From positions 1 to 64,000 of the forward strand of contig DAOUJG010000013.1 of the NCBI GenBank assembly GCA_034423015.1: a DNA stretch of 64,000 bases, given 5' to 3'. This DNA is from JAGWBJ01 sp034423015. GTDB lineage: Bacteria; Chloroflexota; Dehalococcoidia; Lucifugimonadales; JAGWBF01. This document shows, one piece after another, positions 57,952 to 64,000 of this stretch (its first letter is position 1; each line of letters opens with the position of its first letter). The notes beneath the pieces are model-generated. The model searched no databases. It was not told the DNA's origin and saw only the letters and a list, made by a program, of their open reading frames with translations. Both the position numbers and the translations under genes were made by a program.

Positions 57952-58917
57952 TCAGGAGGCCGAGGGGGCCGGTTCCAGGAGCGCCTCGACGAATCCCTCG
58001 GCGTCAAAGGGCGCCATGTCCTCCAGCCCTTCACCCGTGCCTATGAATAGGATGGGGACGTCAAGCTGCTCCTTGATGGCCAGCACGATGCCGCCCTTGG
58101 CGGTGCCGTCCAGCTTGGCCAAAACGATCCCCGTGCAGCTCACCGCTTCGGTGAAGTACCGCGCCTGGCCGAGGCCATTGTGGCCCGTGGTCGCGTCGAG
58201 GGTCAGCAGGACCTGGTGCGGGGCCGCCGGGTCCAGTCTGCTGATGACCCTGCGGACCTTCTTGAGCTCGTCCATCAGGTTGGACTTGGTGTGGAGGCGG
58301 CCCGCCGTGTCGACTATCAGCACGTCCGCCCCCCGGGACCGGGCCGCCTGGAAGGCGTCGAAGGCCACTGCGCCCGGGTCCCCCCCTGGCTGATGGCTGA
58401 CGACGTCCACGCCGACACGCTCCCCCCAGAGCTGGATCTGGTCGATGGCCGCGGCCCGGAAGGTGTCCCCGGCGGCCAGGATGACCTTCTTCCCCGCCGC
58501 CTTGAAGTGGTACGCCAGCTTGGCGATGCTGGTCGTCTTGCCCGAGCCGTTGACGCCCACCACCAGGACTACGAAGGGTGAGGGGTGGTCGGTGGACTCC
58601 AGCCACACGTCATCCGCCCGGTCGTCGGCAAGCCTGGCGGAGATGTCGCGTTTCAGGACCTCCATCAGGTCTCCCTGCCCCCGGACGCCCCGCTGCCCGG
58701 CCTCGTCCCGAAGCCTCTCCACCAGGCTCAGGGTGGTCTCCACGCCCACGTCGGCGGACAGGAGCGCCTCTTCCAGCTCCTCCCAGACCTCCTCGTCCAT
58801 GCGGCCCGCCCCAAGAAGCCGCGCTACCCGGCCGAACCAGGACTCGCGGCTCCGTTTGACCCCGGCCTCGGTGGCCTCCCGGGACTTCTGCCGGTTCCGT
58901 CGAAGCAGTCCCAGCAT
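57952..58917 (-). CDS. ftsY: Signal recognition particle receptor FtsY
   Basis: The 321-aa SRP GTPase has an N-domain (about 15-105) and a G-domain with G1 GVNGSGKTTSIAKL near 119-132, GDTFRAAAIDQIQLWGERV, G3 VDTAGRLHTK, G4 LAKLDGTAKGG near 272-282 and closing GTGEGLEDMAPFDAEGFV. It docks SRP-ribosome complexes at SecYEG. It lacks the long acidic A-domain of E. coli. The rnc gene ends 2 nt upstream, so the pair is co-transcribed. Confidence 0.95.
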   Translation of the reverse strand: MLGLLRRNRQKSREATEAGVKRSRESWFGRVARLLGAGRMDEEVWEELEEALLSADVGVETTLSLVERLRDEAGQRGVRGQGDLMEVLKRDISARLADDRADDVWLESTDHPSPFVVLVVGVNGSGKTTSIAKLAYHFKAAGKKVILAAGDTFRAAAIDQIQLWGERVGVDVVSHQPGGDPGAVAFDAFQAARSRGADVLIVDTAGRLHTKSNLMDELKKVRRVISRLDPAAPHQVLLTLDATTGHNGLGQARYFTEAVSCTGIVLAKLDGTAKGGIVLAIKEQLDVPILFIGTGEGLEDMAPFDAEGFVEALLEPAPSAS

Positions 58918-58919
58918 GT

Positions 58920-59627
58920 CTACGTGCGGGCGCCTTCCAGCCGTCTCAGGGCTTCCCGGGCGGCCTGCCTCTGGGCGTCTACCTTGCGCGTTCCCCGCCC
59001 TCTGCCGAGGACCTCGCCGTTCATGACCACTTCCGCCTCGAACTCCTTGCTGTTGTCGCGGCCCTCTTCACCAACCGTGCGGTAGCGAGGGGGAGCGTTT
59101 CCCATGCGCTGGGCCACCTCCTGGAGTCGGGACTTGGGGTCTTCGGGTATGCCCGATGAGAGCGCCCGTTCCGTTTCCCCGGCCATCAGGCCGATGACGA
59201 GCTTCCGGGCCTGGTCGAACCCCCGGTCCAGGAAGGCGGCGCCCACGATAGCCTCCAGGGCCGCCGCCAGGTTCGTGTCCCGGTTCGCGCCCCCGCTGGA
59301 CGCCTCGCCCCGGCCCAGCTTCAGGTGCCGCCCTATCTCCAGCCCGCGGGCCACCCGGGCCAGGGTGTTGCCGCTGACCAGGGACGACCGGAGCTTGGTC
59401 ATCTGCCCCTCGGGGAGGTCCGGGCAACGGTGGAACAGCTCCGCGGTCACCGCGGCGCCCAGCACCGCGTCCCCCAGGAACTCCAGCCTGTCGTACGAAA
59501 CGAGGGCCGACCCCGTCGGGCCGGCCTCGTTTATGTACGATGGGTGTATCAGGGCTTGATCCAGCAGGGCCGGGTCCCTGAACTTTAGACCCAGTGTCTT
59601 TTCCAGGGGGGTCGCGCGGCGCACCAC
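58920..59627 (-). CDS. rnc: Ribonuclease III
   Basis: The 235-aa protein has LIHPSYINE near 27, the RNase III signature DRLEFLGDAVLGAAVTAEL near 47-65, the second acidic cluster LEAIVGAAFLDRGFDQAR near 120-137, and a C-terminal double-stranded RNA-binding domain (about 165-235: SKEFEAEVVMNGEVLGRGRGTRK). It processes rRNA and structured mRNA. I chose GTG 59627 (another GTG is at 59624), which has GAGGGAC just before it. The longer upstream frame is the overlapping Sec-protein region in another frame. Confidence 0.9.
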   Translation of the reverse strand: MVRRATPLEKTLGLKFRDPALLDQALIHPSYINEAGPTGSALVSYDRLEFLGDAVLGAAVTAELFHRCPDLPEGQMTKLRSSLVSGNTLARVARGLEIGRHLKLGRGEASSGGANRDTNLAAALEAIVGAAFLDRGFDQARKLVIGLMAGETERALSSGIPEDPKSRLQEVAQRMGNAPPRYRTVGEEGRDNSKEFEAEVVMNGEVLGRGRGTRKVDAQRQAAREALRRLEGART

Positions 59628-59635
59628 GTGTCCCT

Positions 59636-60265
59636 CTAGGCGAACACTCCCTTGGGCCAGGGAGGCTGCGGGCGCTTCACCTCGCCGATGAACTTCCATT
59701 TGCTCATCACGTCGGTGAGGTCCTCGAACATGCTTACGGCGTCTTCGTCGGGCGGGACGTAAGCCTTGACGAACGCGGAAGCGCCGTTGGGGAAGATGAA
59801 GGTGGGCACCCCGAACACGCCGTGCTCCTCGACGGCTTCCATATGGCTCTTGCCCGTCTCGGGTATGATGGTCGGGTCCTTCATGTCCTCCCGGAAGCGC
59901 GCCATGTCCAGTCCAGCGGTCTGGGCAGCGTCCAGGATCACGTTCTCGTCCGAGAGGTCCTTCCGGTCCTCGTGCCTGGCCCTGAGCATCGCCAGCATGA
60001 ACGCCTCGAAGGGCGCGGTGCCCTGCCGGGCCGCGGCCTCGGCGGCCGAGAAGGCCTGGAGTCCCAGGGTGGCGCTGTCCTCCTCCTGCTCCCACGCCTT
60101 CCACTCGGGTCCCTCATTGCTGTTGGTCTGGGCCAGGTAGAAGGGTTTCCAGTCTATGTCCAGGTTGTCGCCGTACGTCTCTCGCACCTTCGCAAGCCAC
60201 ACGGCCGCGTTGTAGACGTAGGGTCAACGGAAGTCGTAGTAGGCCTTCACTTTCACGGGTTCCAT
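59636..60265 (-). CDS. DsbA/FrnE-like selenoprotein with in-frame TGA (selenocysteine 14)
   Basis: Reading through TGA 60226-60224 gives a 209-aa thioredoxin-fold protein of the DsbA/2-hydroxychromene-carboxylate isomerase group. The N-terminus KVKAYYDFR runs straight into U14-P-Y-V-Y, where homologues have C-P-x-C or C-P-Y-V. The cis-Pro loop GVPTFIF (Pro154) and the all-helical insert of about 90 residues are intact. AGGAGGTG stands 6 nt before the ATG at 60265, and the gene has its own promoter, so translation starts ahead of the TGA. A stem-loop follows the TGA. With valine in place of the second Cys it would be a one-selenol redox site. It precedes rnc by 8 nt. Confidence 0.85.
60191..60209 (-). 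promoter_or_regulatory. Candidate bacterial SECIS in the DsbA-like gene
   Basis: On the minus strand CGCGGCC (60209-60203) pairs with GGCTTGCG (60198-60191) through six Watson-Crick pairs, one G-U and one bulged U, around the loop GTGT (60202-60199). The loop starts 22 nt after the TGA and begins with G. Confidence 0.6.
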
Positions 60266-60286
60266 AGAGCACCTCCTATCGAGCGG

Positions 60287-60315
60287 ATTGTACCCGGCGG
60301 GCGTCCAAAAGTCAA
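60287..60315 (-). promoter_or_regulatory. Promoter of the DsbA-like gene (and rnc, ftsY)
   Basis: On the minus strand TTGACT (60315-60310) and TACAAT (60292-60287) are exactly 17 bp apart. The start codon is 22 nt beyond the -10. Confidence 0.75.
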
Positions 60316-60369
60316 AGCCCGCGGCCCTCTCAGACGGTCCCCGGGGCCGGGCCCGTACGGCGGCGGAGT

Positions 60370-60399
60370 TTGACAGAAACGGCCCGGTTCCCGTATCTT
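60370..60399 (+). promoter_or_regulatory. Promoter of the Gfo/Idh/MocA gene
   Basis: TTGACA (60370-60375) and TATCTT (60394-60399) are 18 bp apart. It is divergent from the DsbA-like promoter. Confidence 0.6.
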
Positions 60400-60437
60400 C
60401 TTCCCATTCTTGGACTCCTTGATTGGGAGGTGCTTCT

Positions 60438-61481
60438 TTGCCTATAGGATGGGCCATAATCAGTCCCGGACACTATCCCGAGACCACCTTCGCCCCCAGC
60501 ATCCGGGCGGCCGACGACGCGGAGCTGGTGGCCGTATGCGGCAGGGACATGGGCCGCGCCCAGGCCTTCGCCGAACGCCACGGCGCCTCGGCGGCCTACG
60601 ACTCGGTGGAGGAGCTGGTGAAGGACCCCAGGGTAGACGTGGTCTACATCGCGTCCCCCAACAACCTCCACAGCCCCTACACGCAGACGGCCGCCAGGGC
60701 CGGCAAGCACGTGCTGTGCGAAAAGCCCATGGCCCTGACCCCCGACGACGCCGCGGACATGATACGCGCGTGCCGGGCCAACGGCGTCAAGCTGGGCCTG
60801 GGGTTCGAGTCGGTCCACCATCCCGGCTACCAGAAGTCCCGGCAGATGGTGAAGGACGGCGTGGTGGGCACCGTCTCCCTGGCCCAGGCCCAGTGGGCCG
60901 GGGGCACCCGGGGGGTATTGGAGCCGCCCGCCCGCAGCGGAGGCCTGAACGAGTGGTGGGAGACGCCGGAGCTGGTGGGCGGCGCCTCGGCCATGATGGG
61001 CCAGGGGGTCCACGCCGTCAACGCCCTCCGGTACCTGCTGGACGACGAGGTGGTCGAGGTGGCGGCCATGACCGACGGCCAGAGGGCGGAGAAGGCCCTG
61101 GAGCATCTGGCTGCCATCCTGCTCCGGTTCGACGGCGGCGCCATCGGGATGGCCGTTTGCGGGCGCAAGATGCCCGACATGAAGGCCGACGCCGTCGTCT
61201 ACGGGAGCGACGGCCGCATCGTGCTGGAGAACACCATGGGCATACCCCTCCAGGGCAAGCTGGAGGTGGTGAGCGAGACGGTGAACAGCGTCGAGGAGTG
61301 GGAGACCGACCCCCTGGGCACGACCAGGGAGCAGGTGGAGGCCTTCAACCGCGCCGTCCGTCAGGACACGGAGCCCTACTCCTCGGGAGTCGACGGCCTG
61401 AGGGTCGTCGAGGTGACGGTGGCCGTCATCGAGTCCGCGACCACGGGCAGGACCGTCCAGGTCCAGCGGGTGGACGTGTAG
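60438..61481 (+). CDS. Gfo/Idh/MocA-family oxidoreductase
   Basis: The 347-aa protein has a Rossmann half with VAVCGRDMGRAQAFAERHG near 30-48, the family VDVVYIASPNNLHSPYTQTAARAGKHVLCEKPMALT (about 69-104, catalytic Lys in E-K-P), and the C-terminal beta-sheet substrate domain. The first glycine loop reads IGWAIISPG rather than G-x-G-x-x-G, so nucleotide binding may be unusual. It would oxidise or reduce a sugar or inositol-like compound with NAD(P). A TTG start at 60438 is preferred because GGGAGGTG ends 5 nt before it. Confidence 0.84.
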   Translation: MPIGWAIISPGHYPETTFAPSIRAADDAELVAVCGRDMGRAQAFAERHGASAAYDSVEELVKDPRVDVVYIASPNNLHSPYTQTAARAGKHVLCEKPMALTPDDAADMIRACRANGVKLGLGFESVHHPGYQKSRQMVKDGVVGTVSLAQAQWAGGTRGVLEPPARSGGLNEWWETPELVGGASAMMGQGVHAVNALRYLLDDEVVEVAAMTDGQRAEKALEHLAAILLRFDGGAIGMAVCGRKMPDMKADAVVYGSDGRIVLENTMGIPLQGKLEVVSETVNSVEEWETDPLGTTREQVEAFNRAVRQDTEPYSSGVDGLRVVEVTVAVIESATTGRTVQVQRVDV

Positions 61482-61487
61482 GAGGCC

Positions 61488-61501
61488 GGCCCCACGGGGC
61501 C
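61488..61501. terminator. Hairpin between convergent genes, weak terminator candidate
   Basis: GGCCCC (61488-61493) and GGGGCC (61496-61501) can form a tight stem between the convergent oxidoreductase and CocE genes. No U-run follows in either direction. Confidence 0.25.
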
Positions 61502-61518
61502 CGCGCCGCCCCCACCGT

Positions 61519-63264
61519 CTACCTGGGCACCACGGAGAGGCTGATGTGGGAGGGGCGCTGGGAGTCGTGGAACACGGTCTGCAGCGCGGGCTTGGGGGCG
61601 GCGTCCGAGGCGATGGCGGCCCCCGTGTTGGTGTTCCGGTCGAAGCGCGGGAAGTTGCTGCTGGATATCTCCACGCGGATCCTGTGCCCCGCCTTGAACA
61701 CGTTGCTGGTCGCCCACAGGTCGATGGCGTATCTGTAGGCCCGGCCGGGCTCGATGAAGCTGGCCGACGCGGCGGAGTCCCGGTATCGGGCCCGGACTAT
61801 CCCGTCGGTGATGTTGCGCGTGCAACCATGGTCGCACACGTCCACCAGCTTGGCGGTGAAATCGGTGTCCGTGGCTGAGGACGCGGCCCATAGGGTCACC
61901 GTCACCGGGCCCGTCACCTCCACCTCCTTTTCCAGCGGCGTCGTCGAGTAGACCAGCACGTCCTCCCGCGCCTCCACGTCGCCCTGGTCGAAGGCGCCGT
62001 TGGACATGAAGTACGGGTTGCAGCACAGGGCTCCTCCCCTCGTTGGCGCCGGGTTGGCCGGGTTGTACAGGAACACGTCCGGCGGCTCGTGGCCGGGGGC
62101 CTCGGCGCTGAGGCTGCCGTCGCCGCGCACGGAGTTCGCGCCGCCCCCGCTGTGGATGTAGTAGTCCACGGAGCGGGCCCGGGCGGGGGGCCACTCGTCC
62201 TCCGAGCGCCACACGTCGTCCCCCATGACGAATATGCGGACCGGCGGTCCGTCCATCACGCCGTTGTCGATGCCCTTCAGCCAGTGGTCGTACCACCTGT
62301 AGTGCAGGCCGTCCAGGTCCACGGCCAGGGCGTCCGCCGCCAGTCCGAAGTAGTGGCTCCCGGCTGTGCTGCCGCTGCGGGAGCCGTGGACCCAGGGCCC
62401 CACGATCATCCTCTGTCCGTTGCGCCCTTCGTCCCCGGCCGCCTTCTCCCGCATGCCCAGGTAGTTGCGTATGGTCCCTCCCAGGAAGATGTCGTACCAC
62501 CCGCCGATGTGATAGGCGGGGACGTTGAGCCTGGAGTGGTTCTCCTCGATGCAGAGGGCCTTCCAGTAGTCGTCGTATTCCGGGTGGGCCAGCCAGTCGT
62601 AGAAATAGTCGGCCAGGCCGCCCTTCAGGTGCGGAAAGTCGGCCATGGGGAGATACCGGAAGGCCTCCTCCATCCCGTCGACGGCCCGTACCAGGTCCTC
62701 GCGGGTCTGGTCCGGCAGGCCCAGCCTGCCGCCCAGGTTGTCCAGGTTGGCCAGGGTGAGCTGGGCCAGCGTCCAGGAGACGTTGAACCCCAGCTCGAAG
62801 GCGCCCCCCTGGTACGTCCAGCCCTCGTGGTAGTTGGACGCCGTCACGTTGGGGACGATGGTCGTCAGGTGCGGCGGCTGGGAGAGGGCCGCAAGCCACT
62901 GGGTGGCCCCCACGTAGGAGGCGCCGTACATCCCCACCTTGCCCGAGGACCAGGGCTGGGCCGCCGCCCACTCCACCGTGTCGTACCCGTCGTCGATCTC
63001 GTTGCGGAAGGCGTAGAACTCCCCTTCCGAGGCGTACCTGCCCCGGACATCCTGGATGACCGTGGCGTATCCCCGCTTGGCAGACTTCAGCGGGTCCAGG
63101 CCCAGCATGCTGCCTGGGGCGGTCTTGTCGTAGGGTGTCCTCTGCAGCAGGACGGGGTACGGACCGGGACCGTCGGGGCGGTACAGGTCGGCCCGCAGCA
63201 CCGTTCCATCGCGCATGGGCACGGCCAGATCGGTCTCCACTCTCAGGGCATGGGAGTCGGCCAT
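61519..63264 (-). CDS. CocE/NonD family hydrolase (X-Pro dipeptidyl-peptidase S15-like)
   Basis: The 581-aa protein has PMRDGTVLRADLYRP near 16-30, the S15/CocE signature QDVRGRYASEGEFYAF near 71-86, and the nucleophile elbow GASYVG with Ser116. A C-terminal jelly-roll domain (about 350-581: VEVTGPVTVTLWAASSATDTDFTAKLVDV) completes it. Cocaine esterase, glutaryl-7-ACA acylase and related alpha-amino-acid ester or amide hydrolases belong here. The substrate is unknown. It has no signal peptide. Confidence 0.88.
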   Translation of the reverse strand: MADSHALRVETDLAVPMRDGTVLRADLYRPDGPGPYPVLLQRTPYDKTAPGSMLGLDPLKSAKRGYATVIQDVRGRYASEGEFYAFRNEIDDGYDTVEWAAAQPWSSGKVGMYGASYVGATQWLAALSQPPHLTTIVPNVTASNYHEGWTYQGGAFELGFNVSWTLAQLTLANLDNLGGRLGLPDQTREDLVRAVDGMEEAFRYLPMADFPHLKGGLADYFYDWLAHPEYDDYWKALCIEENHSRLNVPAYHIGGWYDIFLGGTIRNYLGMREKAAGDEGRNGQRMIVGPWVHGSRSGSTAGSHYFGLAADALAVDLDGLHYRWYDHWLKGIDNGVMDGPPVRIFVMGDDVWRSEDEWPPARARSVDYYIHSGGGANSVRGDGSLSAEAPGHEPPDVFLYNPANPAPTRGGALCCNPYFMSNGAFDQGDVEAREDVLVYSTTPLEKEVEVTGPVTVTLWAASSATDTDFTAKLVDVCDHGCTRNITDGIVRARYRDSAASASFIEPGRAYRYAIDLWATSNVFKAGHRIRVEISSSNFPRFDRNTNTGAAIASDAAPKPALQTVFHDSQRPSHISLSVVPR

Positions 63265-63295
63265 GGGGCACCTCCGGAAGTCCGGGTAGTGACGC

Positions 63296-63610
63296 TTAGG
63301 ATCCCGGCTCTATGATCTTGTAGATGGTGTGGGAGCGGTTCTTGGTGAAGGGCCTCACCGTGTCCTTCCACGTTCCCGTGTCCGAAGCCTTCTTCCATTC
63401 GGGAGAGCTGGGAAGGTCGGCTCTGTCCATCTCGTACAGGGCCGCGTACTTGGGCATCCCCTCGGTGTCGGTCTCGTACCGTGTGACGTTGCCGACCCCG
63501 GGCACCTTGCTGATCTCCGGGATGTGCTCCTTGTCGTAGACCTCGTTGAAGTGGGCCTCCTTGTCTTCGTCCACGTCCATTCTCACCAGGTACAGGTACT
63601 TCGCTGCCAA
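63296..63610 (-). CDS. Small EthD-like dimeric alpha-beta barrel protein
   Basis: The 104-aa protein starts AAKYLYLVRMDVDEDKEAHFNEVYDKEHIPEISKVPGVGNVTRYE, which resembles EthD and related dimeric ferredoxin-like barrels. Those proteins have a W/Y-x-x-x-H region for binding small hydrophobic substrates. Here His29 and Tyr25 are present. A TTG start at 63610 is chosen because GGAGG lies 7 nt before it and the fold starts there. Function is unknown. It lies 31 nt ahead of the CocE gene and may work on the same substrate. Confidence 0.72.
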   Translation of the reverse strand: MAAKYLYLVRMDVDEDKEAHFNEVYDKEHIPEISKVPGVGNVTRYETDTEGMPKYAALYEMDRADLPSSPEWKKASDTGTWKDTVRPFTKNRSHTIYKIIEPGS

Positions 63611-63755
63611 AGCTCTTCCTCCGCTCTCCTTGTCTCCCGGGGCCGGCGCGCCGGGAACGGCGCCTCCGGGCGTGCTGGAGCGTCTATAATCTAACCCACC
63701 AGGCCGGTGGTGGCAAGGCGGGCGCCGGGGTATGCTACACTTGCACGGTCCAGGT

Positions 63756-64000
63756 ATGCCTAGTTGCCGCCTTCCCACCGCCCTCGTAGTCCTGGTTGCC
63801 GGCTGCCTGTGCCTGCTGGCAGCCGGCTGCGACGCCCGGCCGGCGTCGGGGCCTCAACCGACCCGCACCCTCACCTTCCCCGAGGTGTACACCGACGTCA
63901 GCGACCGGGACCTGAAGATGATCTCCGTTATCCCCAGGGACGCCATACGCGCTATCCTGGACCCGTCTTACCTGGACGCCGAGGAGGCAGAGGAGCAGTT
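63756..64000 (+). CDS. Lipoprotein, probable DUF3179 protein, N-terminal part (runs off the window)
   Basis: About 81 codons are visible. A signal peptide is followed by a lipobox ending LAAGC, making Cys25 the likely lipid-modified residue. The mature part begins with a Ser/Pro/Thr-rich stretch, then KMISVIPRDAIRAILDPSYL, which resembles the start of DUF3179 proteins (ripe with I-P-x-D-A-I-P-A-I-x-D-P). The protein would be membrane-anchored outside the cytoplasm. TATGCT at 63731-63736 may be its -10. The remainder lies outside the window, so the family call is tentative. Confidence 0.6.
   Translation, partial: MPSCRLPTALVVLVAGCLCLLAAGCDARPASGPQPTRTLTFPEVYTDVSDRDLKMISVIPRDAIRAILDPSYLDAEEAEEQ

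Noticed and set aside
60224..60226. Genome-wide TGA reassignment (for example to Trp or Gly)
   Set aside because: Many genes here end in TGA at the expected family length, and no other gene needs TGA as sense.
1..64000. Long open frames on the opposite strand of most genes
   Set aside because: They are shadows caused by GC-rich codon use: no binding sites, no family motifs, and they overlap well-supported genes entirely.
1..64000. tRNA or rRNA genes
   Set aside because: I found no cloverleaf-like T-arm consensus or rRNA-like stretch in the gaps, including for selC.

Overview
The window is GC-rich, tightly packed bacterial chromosome with about 60 protein genes and no rRNA or tRNA that I could see. 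I read it as Chloroflexota, probably a SAR202/Dehalococcoidia-like aerobic heterotroph. The grounds are the paired large membrane proteins of the TIGR03663 and DUF2298 families (known mainly from Chloroflexota and archaea), acyl-CoA dehydrogenase and CocE-type catabolic genes, Rex next to a complete F-type ATP synthase, and overall protein character. This placement is inference, not computed.

Layout. 1-302: tail of an IS110-family transposase beside a REP-like palindrome. 303-11047: catabolic genes (alpha/beta hydrolase, N-acyl-D-amino-acid deacylase, class III aminotransferase, E1 alpha/beta dehydrogenase, FAD oxidase) mixed with pcm, gatB, secG and a SAM hydrolase. 11069-15869: a structured leader with an intrinsic terminator, a CNNM/CBS transporter, pncB and a fused ETF beta-alpha gene. 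16063-17478: a DUF433/DUF5615 toxin-antitoxin pair and an unknown membrane protein, inserted between the ETF gene and two acyl-CoA dehydrogenases (17595-19988). 21184-22849: two genes that together match the two halves of D-glutamate cyclase. 23108-26319: rpsU, purQ, purL. 26438-30338: a replication cassette rplI-dnaB-dnaD-like-loader, whose loader carries two complete AAA+ domains. 30350-32814: HIT, enoyl-CoA hydratase, hydrolase, a 15-bp tandem array and a SelW-like gene. 32854-44305: helicase and DNA-repair genes (MrfA-like helicase, DnaQ-DinG, OGG), oxidoreductases and a CCA/poly(A) polymerase. 44381-52296: rex facing the atp operon. 52403-57840: bifunctional nuclease and the two membrane giants. 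57952-60265: ftsY, rnc and a DsbA-like gene. 60438-64000: Gfo/Idh/MocA oxidoreductase, CocE hydrolase, a small barrel protein and the start of a lipoprotein.

The main discovery is a pair of unlinked genes, each interrupted by one in-frame TGA exactly where a redox-active cysteine is expected: a SelW/Rdx-like protein (C-x-x-U, 32536-32814) and a DsbA/FrnE-like protein (U-P-Y-V, 59636-60265, minus strand). Both have a ribosome binding site, uninterrupted family-matching sequence on both sides of the TGA, and a stem-loop whose apical loop begins exactly 22 nt after the TGA, which fits a bacterial SECIS. TGA is an ordinary stop elsewhere in the window, so selenocysteine decoding is the best explanation. 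Standard gene calling truncates or loses both genes.

Many promoters are legible as TTGaca-N16..18-TAtaaT, which helps to fix several operon starts.
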